Source of the DNA: Shouchella tritolerans
Lineage (GTDB): Bacteria; Bacillota; Bacilli; Bacillales; Bacillaceae_D
Direction of reading: 5' to 3'
DNA length: 64,000 bases
Assembly (NCBI RefSeq): GCF_025770735.1
Contig: NZ_JAODPB010000001.1
Coordinates: 558,001-622,000 of the forward strand
Both the position numbers and the translations under genes were made by a program. Of this stretch, positions 48,915 to 57,096 are shown one piece after another (position 1 is the first letter of the stretch; the number at the start of each line of letters is the position of its first letter). The notes under the pieces were generated by a model, which had not been told where the DNA came from, searched no databases, and was given only the letters and a program-made list of their open reading frames with translations.

Positions 48915-49634
48915 ATGGCGAATTTCGAACCATGGTTAGCCTTTGGCATCCAACTGCATGAGAAGAAGCCAAGGGGAGAGTGTATGCTTGCCTTACTAGA
49001 GAAAGAAACGTGCGTGCTGTTTTTGCAGCAGTACCAGGAAGCAATTGGTGCCCCGAATGTACGGGTAGCCGCTTCCTTATTTATGAAGCAGTATGCGCGA
49101 TTTACAGCTGTTCCACTTCTGTATAGCATGGCTCGACATAACTCCGCGCTGGCTGTCCCGCTGAAAGCATGCTATTTTACCAACGAACGAACATTCTCGC
49201 TTCACAAATATGCATGTAAATGGACCTTTTGTAAGAATGAGCAGCGAGCGGTATGGCGAGAGCAGGCCATCAGTCAACTATTTGGCGAGCTAATCACGCC
49301 GTTCATTTTATCATTACACGAAGCAACAAATGTACGGACAGACATACTATGGGAAAACGTTGCTGTTCGTATCCGTTCCCTGTATCGAAAAGCGATTCAT
49401 CTAGAAAAACAAACGAACAGCGAATGGCAAAATGACATTCACTTTTTAAACCAAGCCGAAGGTCAAGTTTTCCATTGGCCGCACAATCCATTGAAAGAGC
49501 TCTTGTCTCTCGGCGTGGATCACAGCAACCGACATGTACGAAAAACGTGCTGCATGAATTACCGTCTAAAAAAAGCAGCAAAGAGCACGTATTGCGACGT
49601 TTGTCCGTTAAACCAAAACAACGTTTCGCCCTAA
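48915..49634 (+). CDS. FhuF-like ferric-siderophore reductase
   Basis: This 239-residue protein is related to FhuF. The C-terminus has the cysteine pattern CCMNYRLKKAAKSTYCDVCP, i.e. the C-C-x10-C-x2-C that binds a 2Fe-2S cluster in FhuF. It would reduce Fe3+ from the imported siderophore in the cytosol. AGGAGG stands before ATG 48915. It is the last gene of the operon; its stop lies inside the terminator stem. A diverged copy of its 3' end recurs at 51535-51620. Confidence 0.85.
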   Translation: MANFEPWLAFGIQLHEKKPRGECMLALLEKETCVLFLQQYQEAIGAPNVRVAASLFMKQYARFTAVPLLYSMARHNSALAVPLKACYFTNERTFSLHKYACKWTFCKNEQRAVWREQAISQLFGELITPFILSLHEATNVRTDILWENVAVRIRSLYRKAIHLEKQTNSEWQNDIHFLNQAEGQVFHWPHNPLKELLSLGVDHSNRHVRKTCCMNYRLKKAAKSTYCDVCPLNQNNVSP

Positions 49635-49657
49635 TTTAGCCGGTTAGGGCGTTTTTA
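49628..49657 (+). terminator. Terminator of the siderophore operon
   Basis: GCCCTAA (49628-49634, containing the fhuF stop) and TTAGGGC (49644-49650) are followed by GTTTTTATTT. Confidence 0.9.
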
Positions 49658-49928
49658 TTTGAAGATCGACACCGAGGCACTGGTTTTTACAGCTTGGCGC
49701 TAACCAGCGCTGACGATTTTCATTCAATAAAAATCATCTTTAGTGAAGCCTTTAATCAAATCGATCAATCTAGATAAATGGATTGTATGCGCGTCAAAGG
49801 TAAACGGGCCAGTAAGGAAGCGAAATTGCTAGAAGTGATTCGAGAAGGGGATGGAAGTTACATCGAGAGTTTATTCTTTTTAATATCGAAGAAAATTAAT
49901 TAATTTTCTGGTAAAACAAAAAATATAA
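49658..49928. other. Intergenic stretch with a weak 41-codon frame
   Basis: A frame 49778-49903 (MDCMRVKGKRASKEAKLLEV then IREGDGSYIESLFFLI) looks coding-like but has no ribosome binding site; possibly a gene remnant. Nothing else is seen. Confidence 0.3.
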
Positions 49929-49956
49929 TTGACAAAGATAATCATTATCAATTAAT
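49929..49956 (+). promoter_or_regulatory. Promoter with Fur-like box before the serine protease
   Basis: A perfect -35 TTGACA (49929-49934) is followed after 16 bp by ATTAAT. Between them lies AGATAATCATTATCA (49936-49950), 14 of 15 positions of a Fur box. The placement between -35 and -10 is ideal for iron-dependent repression of the protease gene 130 bp downstream. Confidence 0.65.
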
Positions 49957-50086
49957 CTGTAAACAGATAGATTCAAAAGAAAAACTTGGTACTCATTTGA
50001 TCAAGATAGTGAAAAAAGAGGTATTCTTACAATTTTGTTCATAGAAAAATGAATTAAGAATCTAAACTTATTTTGGAGGCGGCTTC

Positions 50087-51040
50087 TTGAAGAACTTTTG
50101 CGCTGCTGCTACTTTTCTAATAGCTATGTTGTTGTTGCAGGAGGCAGTACTTGCTTTAAGTAATGATGCTGATAGTCAATTCATTGAAAACCCAGACATA
50201 CAGCTGTATTCAGATCATAGTGGAGAACTAGATCCTTTAGGTTATTGGACTGAAGAAAAGCTTAAAAATGCAATACCAGTTACTATTCCTGTAAACGATG
50301 AAGAAGATCAGTCGTTTTCTACTTCTTTGCTCGCACCTCCTCAAGATGCTTCTCATCCCGTTCTTCCAGAAGACAACATTTACTCTAATCTTGCCAAAGT
50401 ACCAAGTACATCAGGAAAGTTATTTTATACTTATGGTGGGAAAAACTATGTTTGTTCGGCGTCTGCTATTAATAATGTTTACAAGAATCTAGTGATGACA
50501 GCAGGTCATTGCGTACATTCTGGTTCAGAAGGGGATTGGCATAGAAATATTGTCTTTGCTCCAGCTTATTATGAGGGGCCTTCCTCTTATGGACTTTGGA
50601 ATTATCGTTCGGTCCGAACATTAAATGGCTGGATTAATAGTAGCAATTCTAATTACGATCAAGCTTTTTTAACGGTGTTTCCTAAAGGTGGAAGAAATCT
50701 CATTAATGTTGTAGGGGGAAACGGATTATCATGGAACTATAGTCAGGCACAAAGCAATGTTAGAATTTCAGGATATCCTGCTCAAAATCCATATAATGGA
50801 GAGTTTCCTTATTCTTGTTATGGAAATACCTATAAAAGAAGTGCTTTTAGTGATGACGCTTATATGAATTGTTCAATGAACGGAGGAGCAAGTGGAGGTC
50901 CTTGGTTTCGCAGCATGATTGATGAGGATCTTGGTTATGTTTTTGCAGTAACCTCCAGACGCTCCACTACTGGAACACCACGTTTGTATGCAAAACCAAA
51001 TGCCCAGTATGTAAAGGATATGTTCGACGAAATGCGTTAG
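50087..51040 (+). CDS. Secreted trypsin-like (S1/V8-type) serine protease
   Basis: This 317-residue secreted protease has a signal peptide (KNFCAAATFLIAMLLLQEAV), a propeptide with DPLGYWTEEKLKNAIPVTIP (about 45-70), and a mature domain with the catalytic triad His141 (MTAGHC), Asp191 (SNYDQAF) and Ser269 (GGASGGPW). Cysteines flank the His and Ser regions. The exact specificity cannot be read; the layout resembles Bacillus glutamyl endopeptidase-type enzymes. TTG 50087 follows TTGGAGGCGG. A Fur-like box in its promoter suggests expression under iron starvation. Confidence 0.88.
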   Translation: MKNFCAAATFLIAMLLLQEAVLALSNDADSQFIENPDIQLYSDHSGELDPLGYWTEEKLKNAIPVTIPVNDEEDQSFSTSLLAPPQDASHPVLPEDNIYSNLAKVPSTSGKLFYTYGGKNYVCSASAINNVYKNLVMTAGHCVHSGSEGDWHRNIVFAPAYYEGPSSYGLWNYRSVRTLNGWINSSNSNYDQAFLTVFPKGGRNLINVVGGNGLSWNYSQAQSNVRISGYPAQNPYNGEFPYSCYGNTYKRSAFSDDAYMNCSMNGGASGGPWFRSMIDEDLGYVFAVTSRRSTTGTPRLYAKPNAQYVKDMFDEMR

Positions 51041-51055
51041 GGAGGTAGATCTGCC

Positions 51056-51256
51056 ATAAAACGAAAAACAGTGGTTTTAGGTGTAAGTGGGATTCTAGTA
51101 ATTGGTATGGCTGTGAGTGCAGTCATCTTATTGAATGCTGACAAGGATCCTGTGCCAGAGGAAACTCAATTAAAAGAGAATGAAACGGACTCGATAGACT
51201 ATTGGACCGAAGATAACATGAAGAAAGCCGTTCCAGGGGAGGGAATGGACGAATAA
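51056..51256 (+). pseudogene. Truncated protease-like gene: membrane anchor plus propeptide
   Basis: Right after the protease stop, GGGAGGTAG is followed by an ATA codon where a start is expected, then a frame of 66 codons: KRKTVVLGVSGILVIGMAVS (membrane helix), acidic linker, and DSIDYWTEDNMKKAVPGEG, which copies the YWTE....A.P propeptide motif of the protease upstream. It ends before any catalytic domain. I infer the N-terminal remains of a second, membrane-anchored protease-type gene whose start codon mutated. A piece of it (about 51205-51255) recurs at 61470-61515. Confidence 0.6.
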
Positions 51257-51620
51257 TGCCTTGCTTCGGAACAGCCTTTACCTAGCTATTTGGTGTTTGG
51301 CTTGCCACTGACCACCTTTTTATTTGCAAATTATTTTAAATCGATGCCAAATGAGTTGATTGAACTATTTTAGCGGTTTTGATCACAGGTATAATCGGGT
51401 TGTCTATAGGGAGCCAATGGATTTCCCCGTTTGAGGTAATCTCCTATTTCTTAGAGGGTGCTGAAGGACATGCTTTTGTGATCGGTTCGTTGAGGTTTCC
51501 GAGAATGGCAGTCGCTTTTTAGCTGGTGCTGCATTAAGAAAGGAACGAAGGAAACGTATTGTAACGTTTGTCCATTAAACCAAAAACAAGTATCGTCCTA
51601 ATCTTGCTGATTGGGCGTTT
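51257..51620 (+). repeat. Scar made of diverged fragments of genes found elsewhere in the window
   Basis: Three blocks follow one another. 51283-51366 resembles 57572-57653, inside the second rhamnoside permease (TATTTGGTGTTTGG, AAATCGATGCC.AATGAGTTGAT). 51370-51535 resembles 47925-48095 of the second siderophore permease (GGGAGCCAATGG, TTTCCGAGAATGGC, TTTTAGCTGGTGCTGCATTA). 51540-51620 resembles 49565-49655, the end of the fhuF-like gene plus its terminator (GTTTGTCCATTAAACCAAAA, GATTGGGCGTTTTTTATT). None is open over its length. By-eye similarity is high, but I could not compute it. Confidence 0.8.
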
Positions 51621-51806
51621 TTTATTTTTTAGAACGAACCTATTTTGTTAACCACTTGACATAGGGAAGCTGTCGCCTTTCATTCATTAAAAACCATGTA
51701 TCTTATTAAACGGCAGTGGTTTATTGTTAAAGTTATTAAAAACGGTCATGTTGACCCGGGCACACTTCTAAAGCGTATAATAAGAGATCAAAAAGGAGGG
51801 GTGGGC

Positions 51807-53510
51807 TTGTTTCAGCAATTGTATCAGCTTCTTGGCCTTAGTCGGTTTCGGCGCAAACTTTTAATTGTCTTTCTTTTGTTTTCCATTATGCCTATATTGT
51901 TTATCGGGTTTGTGTCTAAACAGTTGGCAGACCGAAGCCTCATTGAAACGTATAAAGAACGTAATCAAGCGCAACTAGTCAATGCAAGCAAATTGGTGGA
52001 CCGTTCGTTGGAAGACATTGTGAACATTCAACGTTTAATATTGGCGGACCCCTCGATTCGCCACGAGCTCGTGAGCAGCAATGAGCAAGTATACGAAGGG
52101 GACGAGACGATTGGTGTTGATACGTACCGGAACTTGCAGCGATTATTGTCCAATTATTTGGTTGACCAGCGTTATGTCGATTCGGTTTGTCTATTTGATG
52201 CATTTTTTCGCTCTGTATGCCATGGCGGCAGTGCTGAAAGAGAGGCACAGACCTTTCAGACAAAAAAGTGGTACTTGGATGCGTTAAATGAAAATGGCGG
52301 TGAGTTGCTGTTCGCAGAGAATGTATTGGCTGAAGAGACAGACACGTTTTCTTACGTGAAATCGTTGCGTAATCCGGAAGAATTTAAATTGGATCGGATT
52401 GGGTTACTTGTAGTGACGATTGATAAATCGCTGTTAGAAGATGTTCATACAAGCCAAGAAAGTGATTTGATCGTTCAGGCAGGAGACTATACAGTATTGG
52501 ATACAAGGACGGATGGGGGCATCATCGCTGGCGTTGATGAAGCCTCATTAGAATCAGAAAACTACATTTTCGATGCGTATACAAACTCGGCTTCTGGTTG
52601 GAAACTATATTCCGTTATAAGCGAGGACAAATTGCTGGGACAGCTAAACAATATTGGCGCTGTCACATTAGCACTAGGCGGGGGAATGTCTGTGTTGTTA
52701 ATGGGGGCGATGATCCCTGTATCGCGACGATTAAGCGGCCCTTTATCGCAAGTTTATGAAAGCGCTATCCAATTATTTGGTTGGCCTCCTAATGAGCAAA
52801 AAAGAGGGTTGGATGAGTTAAAAGTGATTGATGGAACATTTAAGCGTGTTGCTTCCCAACATAAACAACTAAATGAACGGTTAATGGAAGCAAAACTACG
52901 GGAAAAGGAGGCGGAGCTAAAATTATTGCAGGCGCAAATCAATCCCCATTTTTTATATAATACGTTGTCATCCATTTACTGGCTGGCGAAAATGAGAAAA
53001 CAGTCCGAGATTGCCCAGATGGCTATCTCTCTATCTGAAAGTTTCAAAATTAGTTTGAACAACGGAAAAGAACATATCCCTCTCCAAAAAGAGTTGGAAC
53101 ATATTCGCCATTACATCACGATTCAAAACATCCGGTTTCGAGGGAAATTCCAATATAAAGAAGAGGTTGACGACCGTTTATTAAATATTGAGATCCTTAA
53201 ACTATTGCTGCAGCCGTTGATCGAGAATGCGATTATCCACGGCTTAGAAAAGAAGAAAAGCACTGGCCACGTTTTGCTGCGTGCTTTTGTAGAGGGGGAT
53301 ACACTCGTGTTTCAAATTAAAGACGATGGGATTGGAATGGAACATCCATCCCAAGCGATGCACGGATTTGGGTTAAAAAATGTTCATGAACGAATTCAGC
53401 TTTATTACGGAGGAAAAAGTGGGTTGACGATTACAAGTGTCGTCGACCAAGGTACGGTCGTGACAATACGCTTACAACTTGGAAAAGGAGAGATTTTATG
53501 CTTCGGGTAG
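51807..53510 (+). CDS. YesM-type sensor histidine kinase (rhamnoside locus)
   Basis: This 567-residue kinase has membrane helix 1 (LLIVFLLFSIMPILFIGFV), an extracellular sensor of about 250 residues with a double-Cache-like pattern, membrane helix 2 (ALGGGMSVLLMGAMIPVS), a His_kinase region with QINPHFLYNTLSSIYWLAKM, where His is phosphorylated, and an ATPase domain with LLQPLIENAIIHGLEKKK and DDGIGM. TTG 51807 follows AAGGAGGGG; the frame is open to 51696, but that part overlaps the mosaic scar's far side and has no ribosome binding site. It overlaps the regulator gene by 13 bp. Confidence 0.92.
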   Translation: MFQQLYQLLGLSRFRRKLLIVFLLFSIMPILFIGFVSKQLADRSLIETYKERNQAQLVNASKLVDRSLEDIVNIQRLILADPSIRHELVSSNEQVYEGDETIGVDTYRNLQRLLSNYLVDQRYVDSVCLFDAFFRSVCHGGSAEREAQTFQTKKWYLDALNENGGELLFAENVLAEETDTFSYVKSLRNPEEFKLDRIGLLVVTIDKSLLEDVHTSQESDLIVQAGDYTVLDTRTDGGIIAGVDEASLESENYIFDAYTNSASGWKLYSVISEDKLLGQLNNIGAVTLALGGGMSVLLMGAMIPVSRRLSGPLSQVYESAIQLFGWPPNEQKRGLDELKVIDGTFKRVASQHKQLNERLMEAKLREKEAELKLLQAQINPHFLYNTLSSIYWLAKMRKQSEIAQMAISLSESFKISLNNGKEHIPLQKELEHIRHYITIQNIRFRGKFQYKEEVDDRLLNIEILKLLLQPLIENAIIHGLEKKKSTGHVLLRAFVEGDTLVFQIKDDGIGMEHPSQAMHGFGLKNVHERIQLYYGGKSGLTITSVVDQGTVVTIRLQLGKGEILCFG

Positions 53511-54232
53511 TCATTGTCGATGATGAACCATTAATGGTAGATGGCATGGTGCAAATGGTTGATTGGGAAGTCAAGGGGGCGAAAGTAGTTGGCACGGCAC
53601 ACAGTGGCGATGAAGCCCTTGCAGTAGTAGAGAAGGAAAAGCCTGATTTGATTTTCACAGATATTGAGATGCCTGGGATGGACGGGCTTGATTTTTTAGA
53701 AGCAATCAAGCCGATATCGCCCGAGTCGCTGTTGTTTCTTTTTAGTGCCCATACTGATTTTCATTATGCCAAACGGGCATTAAAGCTAGGCGTGCTTGAT
53801 TATTTAGTCAAGCCAGTCACAGTGCCGATGATAGAAGATGCCCTTGACCGGGCGCTTGTCCAAGAACGCAAGCTCGAACAAAAAGGGGGCGGCCGCCCTG
53901 AAAAAGCGAACCACCGGGCGATCCGAAAAGCGTTGGCGTTTATCGCGGAACGGTATAATCACGATATAACGATAGAGCATGTAGCGGAACATATTGGCAT
54001 GAATGCGTCCTATTTCAGCACATTGTTTAAAAAGGAAATGGGCGTATCGTATATCAAATACGTGACGAAATACCGAATGGAAATAGCGAGACAGTTGTTG
54101 CTGATGGGTGAAAAAGTAATGGATGTAAGTGAAAAAGTTGGCTATCAATCGTACCGCCATTTTTCCGAAACATTTAAAAAGCAGTACCAGATAACGCCAA
54201 GCGAGTTGAAAACGAAAGGGTGGACTGAATAA
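53498..54232 (+). CDS. YesN-type response regulator (rhamnoside locus)
   Basis: This 244-residue response regulator has a receiver with VDDEP, phosphoacceptor Asp in LIFTDIEMPGMDG, and LVKPVT, then an AraC-type HTH (ITIEHVAEHIGMNASYFSTL, VMDVSEKVGYQSYRHFSETF). It is translated with the kinase (overlap, GGAAAAGGAGAG ribosome binding site). It most likely activates the importer and rhamnosidase genes 600 bp downstream. Confidence 0.94.
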   Translation: MLRVVIVDDEPLMVDGMVQMVDWEVKGAKVVGTAHSGDEALAVVEKEKPDLIFTDIEMPGMDGLDFLEAIKPISPESLLFLFSAHTDFHYAKRALKLGVLDYLVKPVTVPMIEDALDRALVQERKLEQKGGGRPEKANHRAIRKALAFIAERYNHDITIEHVAEHIGMNASYFSTLFKKEMGVSYIKYVTKYRMEIARQLLLMGEKVMDVSEKVGYQSYRHFSETFKKQYQITPSELKTKGWTE

Positions 54233-54319
54233 CGGCAGATATGTTGATGAGTTGATCTAAGAATAGTTGAACCAAAGAGATATACGTAAGGGAAGACTAG
54301 TGACGATCTCACGCAGCCA

Positions 54320-54374
54320 TGAAAAAATTCAGCCTGTCGATTAACCCAGTTTAACCGAGATAATCGACAGGCTG
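54320..54374 (-). terminator. Terminator for the small minus-strand gene
   Basis: A perfect 14-bp stem CAGCCTGTCGATTA (54330-54343) / TAATCGACAGGCTG (54361-54374); on the minus strand AATTTTTTC follows. It may also stop the two-component mRNA on the plus side. Confidence 0.75.
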
Positions 54375-54425
54375 TTATGTGCCCGAACGAAAAAACATAC
54401 TGTCGACAAACGCTCGCACTCCATT

Positions 54426-54659
54426 CTATTCCATAGTGAACCGATCTTGCTCTTCAAATTCAAACACGATTGATTTTACATTGTGTAAATTCTCTTCCGT
54501 GAATTTATCTTGGTCATTCTCATCCTCAATATACACCATTGCATTGGTCTCTATTTGATAGATCAAATTATATAAGTATGCCAACACATGAACGGGCGTC
54601 CCGTCTCTAGGACTTTCCTGAACATAGACGCCATTTTCAAAGATAAATTTTGCCTTCAA
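54426..54659 (-). CDS. Small hypothetical protein
   Basis: This 77-residue acidic protein (KAKFIFENGVYVQESPRDGT, IYQIETNAMVYIEDENDQDK, VFEFEEQDRFTME) has alternating beta-like stretches and no membrane part. I do not recognise it. TTG 54659 lies after AAAGGAGTGATTGCA on the minus strand; the frame is open to 54710 but without a better start. It is antisense to the space between the two-component system and the importer, with its own terminator. Confidence 0.6.
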   Translation of the reverse strand: MKAKFIFENGVYVQESPRDGTPVHVLAYLYNLIYQIETNAMVYIEDENDQDKFTEENLHNVKSIVFEFEEQDRFTME

Positions 54660-54801
54660 TGCAATCACTCCTTTTCTAATTAACTTACACGAGGAAATTA
54701 AATTTCTCAATATTTACGAAAGTCTCGCAATAGTTGGTTATTTCAAACGCTACACACGTTTGCGCTTTTTTTGCCTAAAAAAAGCGGACATAAACCAATT
54801 T

Positions 54802-54815
54802 TTGAAGCGCTTACA
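54802..54815 (-). promoter_or_regulatory. cre-like site before the rhamnoside importer
   Basis: On the minus strand TGTAAGCGCTTCAA matches the cre consensus except at position 13, the same deviation as at 17902. It lies 45 bp before the binding protein start. Confidence 0.55.
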
Positions 54816-54860
54816 AAAATCATTTTTCCGTCTTAGACTAATAAAAAAGGAGGGAAACGA

Positions 54861-56141
54861 ATGAAGCAGTTGACTTTTCCACTTATGTTGCTTTCTACAG
54901 TTGTTTTTGTCGGAGGGTGTTCATCAAGTTCTAGCGGAGAAATGGAAAGCAGTAGCGACGAAAGGGAAATCCATTATTTATCAAATCGCACGGCCAATCA
55001 AGGCCAACCGCGCATTGTGATGCCGATCATGGAACAATTCCAGCAGGACAATCCTGATGTATCTCTTGATCTAGAAACGATTGAGCAATCGGATCTTGTT
55101 CAGCGTATCCAACTGTTAACAGCTAGCAATGCGTTGCCAGACATGTTCGTGTATGAATCTGCTCAGCTGGATGATCTTATTTCAGGTGATTATATTGTCA
55201 ATGTTGAAGAAGCGTTAGCAGAAGCCGATTTGTTAGATGATGTTCGCCCAGCTGCGCTCGATTTAATGCGACAATTAAGCGACACTGGAGAAATGTATGC
55301 GGTTCCAATGGAATTGAATATTGAAGGGTTCTGGTACAACAAAGAGATTTTTCAATCTCTCGGGTTAGAAGAACCAAAGACGTGGGACGAGCTGATGGCC
55401 ATCAGCGATGTGCTTTTAGAAAATGAGATTCAACCATTTGCGTTAGCAGGACAGGACCGTTGGCCGATCACGCGATTTATTAATGCGTATGCAGTTCGGT
55501 ATTACGGGGTTGATGCGATGCAACGTGTAGCAGATGGAGATTTATCGATTACCGATGAAGGCTTCATTAAAGCCGCAAAAACGGTACAAGAAATGAGTGA
55601 ACGGGGCTACTTCGGGCAAGGAGTCAACGCGATCGATTATGATGGGGCAACGGCTTCGTTTTTAACAGGCCAGTCGGCGATGTATTACATGGGCAGCTGG
55701 GCATTAGGGGAAATGAATGACGAAAATCAAAACCATATAGGCGGGCCTGAGAACATTGGCTTTTTTAATGTGCCTGTTGTTGAGGGCGGTGTCGGAACAC
55801 TTGAGGACTACATGATGAATGCAGGGATCGTCACCGTCTTTTCCAAAGCAGGCTTTGATGAGCCGACACGGGAATGGTTTACCTATTTGTACACCCATTA
55901 TGCAGACCGGGCGATGAGTGAGCATGGGATGGTTTCTGGTTTGGCGACAAGGATAGAACCAAGTGACGATGACCCATTAACCAAGCTTGTCCTTGACGAA
56001 CTAGAACAAGCGGAAAGCAGCGCTTTATGGTTTGAAGCGACATTTAATGCCCGCAAACAGGAGCTTGCCGAAACAAATGCACAGCAGTTGATCGAGGGAT
56101 CGCTGACTCCAGAACAGTTCATGAGTGCCCTTGATGAGTGA
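54861..56141 (+). CDS. CUT1 sugar-binding lipoprotein (rhamnoside locus)
   Basis: This 426-residue family-1 solute-binding protein has the lipobox VGGC (Cys20) and a Ser/Glu-rich linker. The mature part begins IHYLSNRTANQGQPRIVMPI, with ALPDMFVYESAQLDDL and MYAVPMELNIEGFWYNKEIF, which contacts the hinge. It is followed by two permeases and a GH78 rhamnosidase, so it probably binds a rhamnose-containing oligosaccharide. AAAAGGAGGG precedes the ATG. Confidence 0.93.
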   Translation: MKQLTFPLMLLSTVVFVGGCSSSSSGEMESSSDEREIHYLSNRTANQGQPRIVMPIMEQFQQDNPDVSLDLETIEQSDLVQRIQLLTASNALPDMFVYESAQLDDLISGDYIVNVEEALAEADLLDDVRPAALDLMRQLSDTGEMYAVPMELNIEGFWYNKEIFQSLGLEEPKTWDELMAISDVLLENEIQPFALAGQDRWPITRFINAYAVRYYGVDAMQRVADGDLSITDEGFIKAAKTVQEMSERGYFGQGVNAIDYDGATASFLTGQSAMYYMGSWALGEMNDENQNHIGGPENIGFFNVPVVEGGVGTLEDYMMNAGIVTVFSKAGFDEPTREWFTYLYTHYADRAMSEHGMVSGLATRIEPSDDDPLTKLVLDELEQAESSALWFEATFNARKQELAETNAQQLIEGSLTPEQFMSALDE

Positions 56142-56196
56142 AAACATGAAAGGGTTGGCCTGCCTGGGCTTGGCCCTTTGAAAGGAGGAGCGCTTG

Positions 56197-57081
56197 ATGG
56201 ATAAAGTATTAGGAAATAAAAAAACAATCCTATTTTTTGTGGGGCCGGCTTTGCTTTTTTATCTTTTATTATTAATTGTGCCAACGATTTGGTCGATCGG
56301 CTATTCCTTTTTTTCCGGATCGCCGCTTCGTGGGTTTGACTTTGTTGGGTTTGAAAACTATACGGCTGCTTTAAGAGACAAGCATTTTTTAGATAGCCTC
56401 TTTGCAAGCATACGCTATGCGGCATTTGTAACGACCGGCCAAGTTGTCCTTGGGCTTTGCTTGGCGCTGTTATTTGTCTTTTTCCTGAAAAAACACTCCT
56501 CACTTATACGAACATTGGTCTTTTTTCCTGTTATTTTGCCGGCAGTGGCAGTTGCCCAGCTTTTTTCAAAGCTCTTTGAATTTTCGCCGCAGCTAGGGTT
56601 GGTCAATGACTTGCTTGCCACGCTACATTTAGATTCGTACGTCCAAGCATGGCTGGCGCAAGGAGATACGGCATTTGCCGTATTGGTCATAATGGACATT
56701 TGGCGTTCTATCGGGTTTTACGCAGTCATTCTTTACGCCGGTTTAATCGATGTGCCCGATGATGTGATTGAAGCAGCACGGCTCGATGGGGCTAGCGGGT
56801 TGCGCCTTGTGACAAGCATTGTCCTTCCAATGATTAGGCCGATTTTGTTGTCAGCCGTAATCTTTAGTTTAAATGGGACATTAAAAGTATTTGAATCGGC
56901 CGTTGCCTTAACAGGGGGAGGGCCTGGAAACAGCACAACAATGCTTACGATGTATATGTACAATACGGCCTTTTCTTACGGAGAGTACGGGTATGGGAGC
57001 GCAATTGCCGTGTATTTGCTCATTATATGTTTGCTCGTAACGTTGTTGATTTACCGGTTCGCCAGAAAAAACATTGCCTAG
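56197..57081 (+). CDS. CUT1 sugar ABC permease, first subunit (rhamnoside locus)
   Basis: This 294-residue MalF-type permease has six helices and the EAA loop EAARLDGASGLRLVTSIVLP. ATG 56197 follows AAAGGAGGAG; a TTG just before is less likely. A small GGCC-type hairpin lies between it and the binding protein gene (about 56150-56182) and may lower permease expression relative to the binding protein. Confidence 0.93.
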   Translation: MDKVLGNKKTILFFVGPALLFYLLLLIVPTIWSIGYSFFSGSPLRGFDFVGFENYTAALRDKHFLDSLFASIRYAAFVTTGQVVLGLCLALLFVFFLKKHSSLIRTLVFFPVILPAVAVAQLFSKLFEFSPQLGLVNDLLATLHLDSYVQAWLAQGDTAFAVLVIMDIWRSIGFYAVILYAGLIDVPDDVIEAARLDGASGLRLVTSIVLPMIRPILLSAVIFSLNGTLKVFESAVALTGGGPGNSTTMLTMYMYNTAFSYGEYGYGSAIAVYLLIICLLVTLLIYRFARKNIA

Positions 57082-57096
57082 AAAGGAGGAATCGCG

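Noticed and set aside
54330-54374. Hairpin after the two-component genes as a plus-strand terminator
   Set aside because: The T-run is on the minus-strand side, so it is better assigned to the small minus-strand gene; a plus-strand effect remains possible.
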